From an uncultured Eubacterium sp. (lineage in GTDB: Bacteria > Bacillota > Clostridia > Lachnospirales > Lachnospiraceae): DNA of 17,704 nt. The stretch spans positions 1 to 17,704 of the forward strand of contig URGC01000049.1 of NCBI GenBank assembly GCA_900547255.1, written 5' to 3'. Positions 1-8,370 of the stretch are shown piece by piece. The stretch's first letter is position 1. The number at the start of each line of letters is the position of its first letter. Below the pieces are notes generated by a model. It was not told where the DNA came from, did no database searches, and worked only from the letters and a program-made list of their open reading frames with translations. Both the position numbers and the translations under genes were made by a program.

Positions 1-1346
1 CTGTGACGGCTTGGTCCACCAACACAGCCGCCTTCACATACCATTCCCTCAATGAAATCTGCAGGGAGTTTTCCTATTTTAAGAAGTGTAAGTGCTTTCT
101 TACATTCGGCAGCACCTGAACATTTTTCTATATTGAATTTATCAGGGTCAGCACCTGCTTCACGCATACACTGTGCAACAGCAGCGGAAACACCGCCTCC
201 GTTACCGAATCTTTTACCATATATGCTTGCCTGCTGGTCGCTGTTTTCCTCAGGCTCAAGAACTACTTCTTTAGCTCGCATCATTGCTCTGAATTCACCG
301 ATTGTAAGTACGAAATCAGCATTTCCCTGACCCTTATATTCCTGCTTTTCATTCTTCTTGGCTATACATGGTCCGATAAATACGGTTATTGTATCAGGAT
401 CTTCTGACTTAATAAGTCTTGAAAGTGCAAACATAGGGGATATAGTTGTTGATATATGTTCTGCAAGCTCAGGATACTGTTTCTTAATCAGATTAACAAA
501 TGCAGGACAGCATGATGTAGTCTTCTTCTTGCCAGCCTCATATGCCGCAATCCATTCATCTGCCTCACTTGCCGCTGTTAAGTCACCACCAAGGCCGACT
601 TCTATCATATCTGAGAAGCCGAGCTTCTTACATGCTGTTCTTATACTTGACATAGTAATGTCCGCACCGAACTGACCTTCCATAGCTGGAGCAAACATGG
701 CAACAACATTTTTACCTTCACGGATTGCATTGATAACTGAAACAATATCAGCCTTAGAGCCGATAGCTCCAAATGGGCATCTGTGGATACATTTACCACA
801 TCTGATACATTTATTATCATCAATTACACAGATTCCGTCTTCATCCATAGTGATAGCACCAACCGGACAGGCTTTCTTGCATGGTCTGATAAGGTCGGCA
901 ATCGCATTGTATGGACAGGCCTTTGCACACATTCCACACTCTTTACATTTGTCAGGCTCTATGTAAGCTCTGTCTCTTCCCATAGTGATGGCTCCGAACT
1001 TGCAGGCCTGCTGACAGGCTCTTGCCATACATTTTCTACAGTTATCAGTAACAATATAATGTGAAAGTGCACAGTCGGCACAGGCTGAACCGATTACCTG
1101 TATTACATTGTCAGACTCTTCCTGACCATTATCGTTAGGTGCTAACCCTTCGGCAAGTCGGATTCTCTGTCTTATTATCTCTCTTTCTTTATATACACAG
1201 CAACGGAACTTAGGTCTAAGACCCGGTATCATTCTGAAAGGAAGTTCTTCCTTTTCTTCCTCAAGAGTTCCGGCATACGCAAGCTTCGCTACCTCGTAAT
1301 TAACCTCATGTTTGATTTTAACAATTGTTGCATCATTCGTTAACAT
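1..1346 (-). CDS. [FeFe] hydrogenase, group B type, C-terminus cut by window edge
   Basis: Open from an ATG at 1346 to the left edge (448 codons visible). A GGAGGA site sits just upstream; an in-frame ATG at 1361 would place that site inside the gene. The N-terminal half is ferredoxin-like: a Cys-rich stretch at residues 89-115, then KCKECGMCAKACP (133-145), CKKACP (156-161) and KCIRCGKCIHRCP (179-191). The C-terminal half carries the three H-cluster motifs: TSCCP (277-281), GPCIAKKNE (325-333) and EGMVCEGGCVGG (433-444). Together these indicate a cytoplasmic monomeric iron-only hydrogenase that exchanges electrons with ferredoxin to make or use H2. The second and third motifs differ from the classical MPCxxKxxE and MACxxGCxxGGGQP, which fits the group B enzymes of gut anaerobes. 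Group assignment is from memory of the motifs; hydrogenase identity is firm. Confidence 0.88.
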   Translation of the reverse strand, partial: MLTNDATIVKIKHEVNYEVAKLAYAGTLEEEKEELPFRMIPGLRPKFRCCVYKEREIIRQRIRLAEGLAPNDNGQEESDNVIQVIGSACADCALSHYIVTDNCRKCMARACQQACKFGAITMGRDRAYIEPDKCKECGMCAKACPYNAIADLIRPCKKACPVGAITMDEDGICVIDDNKCIRCGKCIHRCPFGAIGSKADIVSVINAIREGKNVVAMFAPAMEGQFGADITMSSIRTACKKLGFSDMIEVGLGGDLTAASEADEWIAAYEAGKKKTTSCCPAFVNLIKKQYPELAEHISTTISPMFALSRLIKSEDPDTITVFIGPCIAKKNEKQEYKGQGNADFVLTIGEFRAMMRAKEVVLEPEENSDQQASIYGKRFGNGGGVSAAVAQCMREAGADPDKFNIEKCSGAAECKKALTLLKIGKLPADFIEGMVCEGGCVGGPSRH

Positions 1347-1422
1347 AATCTCATCCTCCATTGTATCTCATACACTAAATCTGATGCTTTCAGTGTTTTC
1401 TATTCTTGTTACAATTGTTATA

Positions 1423-1451
1423 ATTTTATCATATTCCAATTTTAGATACAA
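1423..1451 (-). promoter_or_regulatory. Sigma-A-type promoter of the hydrogenase gene
   Basis: On the minus strand, TTGTAT (1451-1446) and TAAAAT (1428-1423) are separated by exactly 17 bp. A TG one base before the -10 box makes it an extended -10. The predicted start is near 1416, giving a leader of about 70 nt before the ATG at 1346. An ACAATTGT palindrome lies at 1411-1418, at the predicted start. Confidence 0.6.
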
Positions 1452-1472
1452 CACAAACTCCTGCGAAATTCA

Positions 1473-1501
1473 TTGCCATCACATAATTTATCCTCTATAA
1501 T
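1473..1501 (+). promoter_or_regulatory. Sigma-A-type promoter of trpB2
   Basis: TTGCCA (1473-1478) and a perfect TATAAT (1496-1501) with a 17-bp spacer. The predicted start is near 1508, giving a leader of about 40 nt that ends in the AGGAGG site at 1532-1537. The leader is too short for a T-box or a tryptophan attenuator, and none is seen. Confidence 0.75.
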
Positions 1502-1546
1502 AAATTATGTTTTTATAATTAAAATAAATTCAGGAGGGTTTTTATA

Positions 1547-2935
1547 ATGAGCAACACACATGATATACCTTACAAGATTTATCTTGAAGAAAACGAGCTT
1601 CCTAAAGCATGGTACAATGTCCGCGCTGATATGAAGAACAAACCAGCACCATTGCTTAACCCAGCTACTTTAAAGCCTATGACAGCAGACGACTTAAGCG
1701 CCGTATTCTGTGATGAGCTTATCGCACAGGAGCTTGATGACACTAATCCATATATTGATATTCCAGCAGAAATCCTTGATTTCTACAAGATGTACCGTCC
1801 ATCACCACTTGTAAGAGCTTACTGCCTTGAGAAAAAGCTTGGCACACCAGCTAAAATCTACTACAAGTTCGAGGGTAACAACACATCCGGAAGCCACAAG
1901 CTCAACTCAGCAATTGCACAGGCTTACTATGCCAAGAAGCAGGGACTTAAAGGTGTAACAACAGAGACAGGTGCTGGTCAGTGGGGTACAGCCCTCTCTA
2001 TGGCATGTTCTTACTTTGGTCTTGATTGTCAGGTATACATGGTTAAGGTATCTTATGAGCAGAAGCCTTTCAGACGTGAAGTTATGCGTACATATGGCGC
2101 AACTGTAACACCTTCACCTAGCACAACAACTGAAGTCGGCAAGAAGATTCTTGCTGAGCACCCAGGCACAACAGGAAGTCTTGGCTGTGCAATTTCAGAG
2201 GCTGTTGAAGCTGAATCTAAGCAGGAAGGCTACAGATACGTATTAGGAAGCGTACTTAATCAGGTACTTCTTCACCAGACAGTTATCGGTCTTGAAACTA
2301 AGACTGCCCTTGATAAATATAACATCACTCCTGATATTATCATAGGATGCGCCGGCGGCGGTTCTAACCTCGGTGGACTTATCTCTCCATTTGCTGGAGA
2401 AATGTTAAGAGGCGAGAAAGATTATCAGATAATCGCAGTTGAGCCTGCATCATGCCCTAGCCTTACAAGAGGTGTATTCGCATACGACTTCTGCGATACT
2501 GGTAAGGTATGCCCTCTTGCCAAAATGTATACATTAGGAAGCGGATTTATCCCATCTCCTAACCACGCTGGTGGATTACGTTATCACGGCATGAGCCCAG
2601 TTGTTTCACAGCTCTACCACGACGGAATTATCGAAGCAAGAAGCGTTGAGCAGACTTCTGTATTTGAAGCTGCTGAACAGTTTGCAAGAGTTGAGGGAAT
2701 CCTTCCAGCTCCTGAGAGCAGCCACGCAATCCGCGTTGCAATCGATGAAGCCATGAAGTGCAAGGAAACAGGCGAAGAGAAGACTATTGTATTCGGTCTT
2801 ACAGGAACAGGTTACTTTGATATGGTTGCATATGAGAAGTTCAACAATGGTGAGATGACCGATTACATCCCATCTGACGAGGACTTAAAGCCAGGATTTG
2901 AAGGAATTCCAAAATTCCCAGGTAATGAATTCTAG
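1547..2935 (+). CDS. trpB2: TrpB2-type tryptophan synthase beta chain, PLP enzyme
   Basis: A 462-residue cytoplasmic fold-type II PLP enzyme. TrpB enzymes join indole (or a close analogue) to L-serine to make L-tryptophan. The cofactor lysine is K118 in GSHKLNSA, the catalytic glutamate is E140 in TETGAGQWG, and the phosphate-binding loop is GCAGGGSNLGG (267-277). Length, the long N-terminal segment before the PLP lysine and the GQWG variant all fit the TrpB2 subfamily rather than the roughly 400-residue TrpB1 that pairs with TrpA. The gene stands alone with its own promoter and no trpA or other trp gene beside it, so a salvage role using free indole is plausible but inferred. The start follows an AGGAGG site 9 nt upstream. 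Confidence 0.93.
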   Translation: MSNTHDIPYKIYLEENELPKAWYNVRADMKNKPAPLLNPATLKPMTADDLSAVFCDELIAQELDDTNPYIDIPAEILDFYKMYRPSPLVRAYCLEKKLGTPAKIYYKFEGNNTSGSHKLNSAIAQAYYAKKQGLKGVTTETGAGQWGTALSMACSYFGLDCQVYMVKVSYEQKPFRREVMRTYGATVTPSPSTTTEVGKKILAEHPGTTGSLGCAISEAVEAESKQEGYRYVLGSVLNQVLLHQTVIGLETKTALDKYNITPDIIIGCAGGGSNLGGLISPFAGEMLRGEKDYQIIAVEPASCPSLTRGVFAYDFCDTGKVCPLAKMYTLGSGFIPSPNHAGGLRYHGMSPVVSQLYHDGIIEARSVEQTSVFEAAEQFARVEGILPAPESSHAIRVAIDEAMKCKETGEEKTIVFGLTGTGYFDMVAYEKFNNGEMTDYIPSDEDLKPGFEGIPKFPGNEF

Positions 2936-3227
2936 TTTTGGATTTATGGCTAAAAACAACTATCAAAAATCCAAAAAAGCCAGTTGGTCACTTCGCTAAA
3001 CCTGACTATTGGCTGATATAAATAAAAGTTGCGTAGAAATCCATTTTCGCAAAGAATCATGGATTTTTCCGCAACTTTTATTCATTTTCAGCTAAATCAA
3101 TATTTTTTTATTCAAAATCAGGACATATTGGATTTATTTCACACATTCAGCTTATTTCAGCCAAACCTTACTATTTCAAAAATTTACATAACTTGAATAG
3201 ACATAACATCTTTGCTATCCCGCATAT
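2936..3227. other. Repeat-rich convergent spacer between trpB2 and the ZIP gene
   Basis: No coding region. Besides the hairpin at 3021-3082 it holds a 10-bp inverted repeat (TTTTGGATTT at 2936-2945 with AAATCCAAAA at 2967-2976). There is also a weaker hairpin around 2979-3015 built on AGCCA and TGGCT arms. The 7-mer TGGATTT or its complement occurs five times (2939, 2967, 3037, 3060, 3129). Beyond 3136 it is plain AT-rich sequence in which I see nothing more. Confidence 0.6.
3021..3082. terminator. 24-bp hairpin, likely two-way terminator for convergent genes
   Basis: Arms 3021-3044 and 3059-3082 form a 24-bp stem with one T/C mismatch and one G-T wobble around a 14-nt loop. The outer arms are AATAAAAGTTGCG and CGCAACTTTTATT, so either strand gives a GC core followed by a U-rich side. 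It lies between the converging trpB2 and ZIP genes. The T tract is interrupted and the stem is long for a simple terminator, so another role is possible. Confidence 0.6.
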
Positions 3228-4001
3228 CTACCCCAGTGCCACATCCAGCACCATCATAAGCGCGAATCCTGCGGCTGCTGCCACAGTTCCTATATTGCTG
3301 TGATTTCCTGCCTGTGATTCAGGAATAAGCTCCTCTATGACAACGTACATCATGGCTCCTGCCGCAAATGACAACAGATACGGAAGCACCACTGATATCT
3401 GCGCCGCAAGCACTATTGTGATGGCACCGCCTATAGGCTCAACTGCGCCGGATAACACTCCACATATGAATGCTTTGCCTTTATTCATGCCCTCTACACG
3501 CAGAGGCATGGAAATGATTGCTCCCTCCGGGAAATTCTGGATAGCTATACCTATAGCAAGTGCCATGGCTCCTGCCGCCGTAACACCTGAGCCAGCCGCC
3601 GCTGCCGCATAAGCAACACCTACCGCCATTCCCTCCGGGATATTATGTAATGTGACCGCAAATAACATCATTGTCGTTTTGGAAAGCGTTGTCTTAGGGC
3701 CTTCCGGCTTATCACTTTCAAGATGGAGATGCGGAATCACCGTATCAAGTAACAGAAGAAATGCTATTCCAAACAGGAATCCAACAACCGCCGGAACCCA
3801 GCTTATTATGCCAGCCTCATTTGCCATATCAATAGACGGAATGAGAAGCGACCACACAGATGCTGCAATCATAACGCCTGCTGCAAACCCTATAAGGGCC
3901 TTCTCAAGCAGCGCATTAATCTTATTCTTCATAAGAAAAACCATTGCTGCGCCAAGTGACGTTCCCGCAAACGGAATTCCAAGAATAATCAATTCACTCA
4001 T
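3228..4001 (-). CDS. ZIP-family divalent metal transporter
   Basis: A 257-residue integral membrane protein with about eight hydrophobic segments. It carries the ZIP family metal-site motifs HNIPEG (119-124) and QNFPEG (155-160), then VEPIG (187-191) and EELIPE (223-228). A short loop with HLHLE (91-95) sits between the third and fourth segments. This pattern fits the GufA/ZupT branch, which imports zinc and sometimes iron or manganese; which metal is used cannot be read from the sequence. The start is set by a perfect AAGGAGG at 4013-4007. The gene is divergent from the membrane protein at 4090 and convergent with trpB2. No Zur or Fur box is evident in the 88-bp upstream gap. Confidence 0.9.
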   Translation of the reverse strand: MSELIILGIPFAGTSLGAAMVFLMKNKINALLEKALIGFAAGVMIAASVWSLLIPSIDMANEAGIISWVPAVVGFLFGIAFLLLLDTVIPHLHLESDKPEGPKTTLSKTTMMLFAVTLHNIPEGMAVGVAYAAAAAGSGVTAAGAMALAIGIAIQNFPEGAIISMPLRVEGMNKGKAFICGVLSGAVEPIGGAITIVLAAQISVVLPYLLSFAAGAMMYVVIEELIPESQAGNHSNIGTVAAAAGFALMMVLDVALG

Positions 4002-4019
4002 ACAATCCTCCTTATGTTA

Positions 4020-4048
4020 TTGACTATTTAAACTTGTGCGAGTAAACT
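4020..4048 (+). promoter_or_regulatory. Candidate promoter of the YczE-like gene
   Basis: TTGACT (4020-4025) and TAAACT (4043-4048) with a 17-bp spacer, on the plus strand. A small palindrome, GAGT-AA-ACTC (4040-4049), overlaps the -10 box. A TATAAT also occurs at 4062-4067 but has no matching -35 box. I could not identify the opposing promoter for the ZIP gene. Confidence 0.4.
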
Positions 4049-4089
4049 CATTCCGATGAAATATAATACACACCAAAACGGAGGCTCAC

Positions 4090-4761
4090 ATGAATAACAA
4101 AATTACAATACGTGGAGAATTCGCACTCGTATTCGCTGTCTTAATCAACAGCCTTGGAGTTATACTTATGCTCTATTCAGGCTCAGGAATATCAGCCATC
4201 TCCAGCGTACCATACGCATTTAACAGAGTAATGCCATTCCTTACATTAGGAACATGGACTTATATATTTCAGGGACTGCTCGTATGCAGCCTTATGATTC
4301 TAAGAAAAAGGTTCGTAGCTCCATACCTTTTCAGCTTCGTTGTAGGTTTTACATTCGGACAATTCCTTGACCTGCATGAAATGTGGATATACGCACTTCC
4401 TCACAGCATACCATGCAGAATTTTATATTTTGTATTAAGCTACCTTATTATAAGCTTTGGTATCGCACTTTCTAACCGCTGCCAGCTCCCTATTACACCT
4501 ACAGACCTCTTCCCAAGAGAGCTTGCTGATATAACAGGAATTGATTACGCCAAAATCAAGATTTCATTTGACGTAATCTGCCTCGTTGTTACTGCGTGCC
4601 TTACAGGAATTTTCCTTCACCGTATCGAAGGTCTTGGTATCGGCACTATTGTTGCTGCTTTCACAATGGGAAAAGCAGTCGCATTTATGGGTAATCTGAT
4701 TGACAGACGCTTCCAGTTCGTACCATTCATGTCACCAAAGAAGCAGCCTGTCAGAGAATAG
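4090..4761 (+). CDS. YczE/YitT-like integral membrane protein
   Basis: 223 residues with about five membrane segments (roughly 10-30, 53-70, 76-95, 110-128, 158-176), a glycine-rich hydrophobic stretch at 181-203 and a basic C-terminus. Features of the YczE-like group (DUF6198) include the loop QLPITPTDLFPREL (132-145) and the closing segment with GLGIGTIVAAFTMGK. The biochemical function of this family is not established; transport is only a guess. A GGAG site at 4080-4083 precedes the ATG. The gene converges with the ABC operon, leaving only 25 bp with no convincing terminator. Confidence 0.75.
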   Translation: MNNKITIRGEFALVFAVLINSLGVILMLYSGSGISAISSVPYAFNRVMPFLTLGTWTYIFQGLLVCSLMILRKRFVAPYLFSFVVGFTFGQFLDLHEMWIYALPHSIPCRILYFVLSYLIISFGIALSNRCQLPITPTDLFPRELADITGIDYAKIKISFDVICLVVTACLTGIFLHRIEGLGIGTIVAAFTMGKAVAFMGNLIDRRFQFVPFMSPKKQPVRE

Positions 4762-4786
4762 ATTACAGGTAAATCGACTACGCGGA

Positions 4787-6502
4787 CTATTGTCCCATCT
4801 GAAGACGTACCATATTAGAATATATACCATCTTCTTTAATAAGTTGTGCAGGATTACCTTCCTGCGCAACTTTTCCTTTATCTATAACAACTATCTTATC
4901 TGCGCCAGATACCGTACGCATACGATGTGCTATGATAATAACAGTCTTATCCTTGATAAGCTTAGAAATCGCCTGCTGGATAAGAGTCTCATTCTCCGCA
5001 TCAAGTGATGCTGTCGCCTCATCAAGAAGTGTGATTGGAGAATCTTTAAGCAACGCTCTTGCTATAGAAATTCTCTGACGTTCACCACCTGAAAGAGCCG
5101 AACCATTCTCGCCAATCATTGTATTGTAGCCATCTGGAAGCTTTCTTACAAATTCATCACACTGCGCTTCTTTCGCCGCCTGGATTACTTCCTCATCTGT
5201 TGCGCCTTTCCTTCCGATTCGGATATTCTCCATAATCGTATTATTAAACAGTGTTACATCCTGAAATACAATAGAATAAGCTGATAATAATTTCTCCGGG
5301 TCAACTGTAGAAATGTCCTTACCGCCGAGTGTTATCTTACCGCCATCAGCATCAAAGAATCTCGCCGCAAGCTTTGAAACTGTTGATTTACCACCGCCTG
5401 ATGGACCGATAAGAGCTGTTACCTCACCCTGTTTTGCTGTAAATGATACATCTGAAAGTACTGTCTCTCCTGCCTCATACGCAAACTTAACATGTGAAAA
5501 TTCAATGTCGTAGCTGTTGACATTAAGGTCATCTGTGCCACTCTGCACCGGATAATCTGTTATCGCATTCATTCTCTCAATATTGGCATCCTGCGCGATT
5601 ACCGCGGCAAGATTCATAAGAGTTCCCTGCATTGGCTCATATATTCTTGATGCAACAAGAATGTACATAAAGAACACTGCAACGCTCAGCTTTCCCTGTG
5701 ACAAAAGGTAAGCTCCGACAAGTGCTGTTGTTCCAATACCAAATTTAAGAATACATGAAGCTGTTATAACATATACTGCTGTTCCAAGCTCTGCCCTGAA
5801 ACTCTCTTTTTCAAGGTCTTTCATCTTATCCTTCAAGCCTTCTATGTATTTGCCTTCAGCATTGTATGACTTCAAATCCTTGGCTGTCTCAAGATACTCT
5901 GTAAGACCGTCCTCCTGTACAAGCACACATTTTCTCTTTCTCCTTGATATGCCACGCTGTACATTGCCAGAGCATATAATTATAAGCAGTGCAACCGGAA
6001 GCACCCACATAGATGCAATTGCCATTCTCCAGTCAAAGAAGAAAAGGCTTATGGCAATTATAACTGTTGATATTATTGAGCTGAAAAACTGTGGCATAAC
6101 GTGCGAGAAGTTGTGCTCAAGCACTGTACAGTCCCCAAGAATTGTAGCTGTAAGATCTGACAGATCCTTTTTGCCAAAGAAAGCAAGCGGAAGCTCTCTT
6201 AACTTCTCAGCAAGGTTAATTCTTCTGTGTTCACTCTCAATATATGTTGCAAAGAAAGATGAATTGTACTGCATGTAAAATATAACGAAAAATGCAATAA
6301 GTATCACCACGCTTGACACGATATATTTTGCAATATTATCTTTAGGCACACTGCCATCAATCATATTGAGTGTCAGGTAATAAAGCACGGCAACAGGAGC
6401 CATCAGAAGAAGATTCTGAATTGTTGTTATTGCTGTACATTTAACAAAATCTGCTGCACCCTTTCTGGTCAGTGCATATCTTTTCATAAGCTTTTCTATC
6501 AT
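4787..6502 (-). CDS. ABC exporter-fold half-transporter, second subunit
   Basis: 571 residues: a six-helix transmembrane domain (about 25-305) fused to an ATPase domain. The ATPase has Walker A GPSGGGKST (366-374), Q-loop Q414, signature LSGGE (470-474), Walker B with catalytic E495, D-loop SLDA and switch histidine H526, so the ATP site looks complete. The start at 6502 is chosen because its ATG overlaps the upstream gene's stop (ATGA) and follows GGTGGAG; a longer ORF to 6550 would run 52 bases into the neighbour. It very probably pairs with the gene at 6499 to form a heterodimer in the cytoplasmic membrane. The substrate is unknown: drug or peptide export, or siderophore-type uptake, are all possible. 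Confidence 0.87.
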   Translation of the reverse strand: MIEKLMKRYALTRKGAADFVKCTAITTIQNLLLMAPVAVLYYLTLNMIDGSVPKDNIAKYIVSSVVILIAFFVIFYMQYNSSFFATYIESEHRRINLAEKLRELPLAFFGKKDLSDLTATILGDCTVLEHNFSHVMPQFFSSIISTVIIAISLFFFDWRMAIASMWVLPVALLIIICSGNVQRGISRRKRKCVLVQEDGLTEYLETAKDLKSYNAEGKYIEGLKDKMKDLEKESFRAELGTAVYVITASCILKFGIGTTALVGAYLLSQGKLSVAVFFMYILVASRIYEPMQGTLMNLAAVIAQDANIERMNAITDYPVQSGTDDLNVNSYDIEFSHVKFAYEAGETVLSDVSFTAKQGEVTALIGPSGGGKSTVSKLAARFFDADGGKITLGGKDISTVDPEKLLSAYSIVFQDVTLFNNTIMENIRIGRKGATDEEVIQAAKEAQCDEFVRKLPDGYNTMIGENGSALSGGERQRISIARALLKDSPITLLDEATASLDAENETLIQQAISKLIKDKTVIIIAHRMRTVSGADKIVVIDKGKVAQEGNPAQLIKEDGIYSNMVRLQMGQ

Positions 6503-8370
6503 AATGCTCCACCAACCTTCCATGTAATTGATTTCTGGTACTCGTTCCACATATGTCTGTAGCCGGTATCTTCACTGCCGCTGTTAAGAAGCTCATCATG
6601 TGTACCACTTTCTATAATTTTACCTTCTGAGAGCACATAAATCTTATCTGCATCTCTCACAGTTGAAAGTCTGTGGGCAATCATTATAACTGTCTTATTC
6701 TTACCTATCTCATCAAATGCTTTCTGCACCAGTGCTTCATTTTCTGGATCAGCAAATGCTGTCGCCTCATCAAGAATTACGATTGGCGAATCCTTTAAAA
6801 TAGCTCTGGCAATAGCTATACGCTGTGTCTCACCACCTGACAGATATATTCCCTTAGTTCCAAGCATTGTATCTATGCCATCTGGAAGCTTTTCAATAAT
6901 ATCATCACACTGTGCAAGATGGAGGGCCTCCATCATATCCGCCTCTGTTGCATCTGATTTAGCCATTTTAAGATTTTCTCTTATAGTAGCTTTGAGAAGC
7001 TTGTTATTCTGGAACACATAAGATATCATCTGGTTTAATTCATCTTTAGGAATATCTTTGATGTTAGTTCCACCTATCTTAATGCTTCCCTTAGTCACAT
7101 CAAAAAATCTTGCTATAAGGGCTGCTGTTGTACTCTTACCGCCGCCAGATGGTCCCACAAATGCTACATGTGCGCCATTTGGTATTGTAATTGACATGTC
7201 AGATACCGCCATCTTGTCGGCACCATCATACTGATATGAAACATTTTCTAATTCAATATCATAGTTATCTATTATCTTATTATTGTCCGATTCTTTCAAT
7301 GGCTCCAACGCAAGCAGTGCATCAACACGGTTGAGAGAATCCTCAACGAGCATGTTATTCTCGCTCATGAATATTATCTTCTGGAATGTTGTAGTAACCA
7401 GTGGTGTGAATATTACATAGAAAAGGAAGTTAACAATAAACTTCTCGTCAATCACACCATTTCTTGTGACAAATAAAGCTACACACGTAAGGAATGCAAA
7501 TGTTGAATTGATTGCCACCTCAAATCCAACCATCGGGCCTCTCGCCTGCTTTGTGTATGATATACAGAACTTACCATAAGAACTGATTGCATCCCTGAAT
7601 CTCTTGAACGTGAATACTGACTGTCCAAATGTCTTGACAACCGGCATTCCTCTTACATACTCAACAGCCTCGTTGTTCATATCTTCAAGAGAATCCTGAT
7701 AGCGTTTCATATCGGCTGCCATCTTCTTTCCCATCATTCCCATCATGCTTACCAGCGCAATTCCAATAGGAATAAGGCTTACAAGTCCTAATTTCCAGTC
7801 AAATATGAATAAAATGACAATAATTGCAACTGGTGTAACCATTGCGTTCGCTGTATCTGGAAGCTGGTGTGCCAAATATGTCTCAGTAGCTGCCGCCGAC
7901 TCAAGAATTATTTTCTTCATCTTACCGCTTCCCATCTGCTCGATTGAGCCAACAGGAAGTCTCTTTACATGGTCGATTGCCTTGAATTTGATGTTAGTGG
8001 CAATTCTGAATGCCGCTCTGTGCGAGCAAAGCAGTGCAATAAAATATAAAACCATGCTTATAAGTGCCATAATAACTGCCATCCAGCCATTATGCACAAT
8101 TCCTTCTGCCTTTGAAAAATCCGGCATAACCTCAATTACTTCTTTAATTATCTTCCACAGATAAACAAATGGAAACAGTGCAAATACCGCACTTGCTGCT
8201 GACAGAATAAGCGATACATATGTATATGCCTTGTATTGTCCTGCATATTCCATCAGCCTTGAAAAAGCAGATTGTTTCTTCTCTTTCACTTTCTTACTCT
8301 CCCTTCTTATACCCTGCCGGGCACTTTGTATATAATAATGAAGCCAGAATGTGTTATCAGATATTATCAT
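6499..8370 (-). CDS. ABC exporter-fold half-transporter, first subunit
   Basis: 623 residues from the ATG at 8370, with a transmembrane domain (about 50-335) and an ATPase domain. Walker A is GPSGGGKST (406-414), then Q454, LSGGE (510-514), Walker B with E535 and H566. The D-loop region reads ATAFADPENE instead of the usual SLD; from memory this form is typical of YbtP/YbtQ- and IrtA/IrtB-like exporters. Start choice is open: the ATG overlaps the TetR stop (ATGA) but has a poor ribosome site. A GTG at 8289 lies 9 nt after GGAG and would give a 596-residue protein starting at the KEKKQSAF region, more like relatives. It is co-transcribed with the TetR gene and its partner. Confidence 0.86.
   Translation of the reverse strand: MIISDNTFWLHYYIQSARQGIRRESKKVKEKKQSAFSRLMEYAGQYKAYTYVSLILSAASAVFALFPFVYLWKIIKEVIEVMPDFSKAEGIVHNGWMAVIMALISMVLYFIALLCSHRAAFRIATNIKFKAIDHVKRLPVGSIEQMGSGKMKKIILESAAATETYLAHQLPDTANAMVTPVAIIVILFIFDWKLGLVSLIPIGIALVSMMGMMGKKMAADMKRYQDSLEDMNNEAVEYVRGMPVVKTFGQSVFTFKRFRDAISSYGKFCISYTKQARGPMVGFEVAINSTFAFLTCVALFVTRNGVIDEKFIVNFLFYVIFTPLVTTTFQKIIFMSENNMLVEDSLNRVDALLALEPLKESDNNKIIDNYDIELENVSYQYDGADKMAVSDMSITIPNGAHVAFVGPSGGGKSTTAALIARFFDVTKGSIKIGGTNIKDIPKDELNQMISYVFQNNKLLKATIRENLKMAKSDATEADMMEALHLAQCDDIIEKLPDGIDTMLGTKGIYLSGGETQRIAIARAILKDSPIVILDEATAFADPENEALVQKAFDEIGKNKTVIMIAHRLSTVRDADKIYVLSEGKIIESGTHDELLNSGSEDTGYRHMWNEYQKSITWKVGGAL

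Noticed and set aside
52..1064. Several plus-strand frames over the first kilobase
   Set aside because: They overlap a continuous minus-strand frame with ferredoxin and H-cluster motifs, which is missed only because it runs off the window.
1502..1546. T-box or tryptophan attenuator ahead of trpB2
   Set aside because: The leader from the predicted start is only about 40 nt, with no stem-loop or Trp codons.
4762..4786. Terminator between the YczE-like gene and the ABC operon
   Set aside because: Only a 4-bp GGAC/GTCC hairpin is present, overlapping the ABC stop, with no T tract.
5844..6278. A 144-codon plus-strand frame inside the ABC gene
   Set aside because: Antisense shadow of the transmembrane domain; no ribosome site, and the opposite strand carries all conserved motifs.
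6503..6550. Longer N-terminus for the second ABC subunit
   Set aside because: It would lie entirely inside the upstream gene; the ATGA overlap with a GGTGGAG site at 6502 is the better start.
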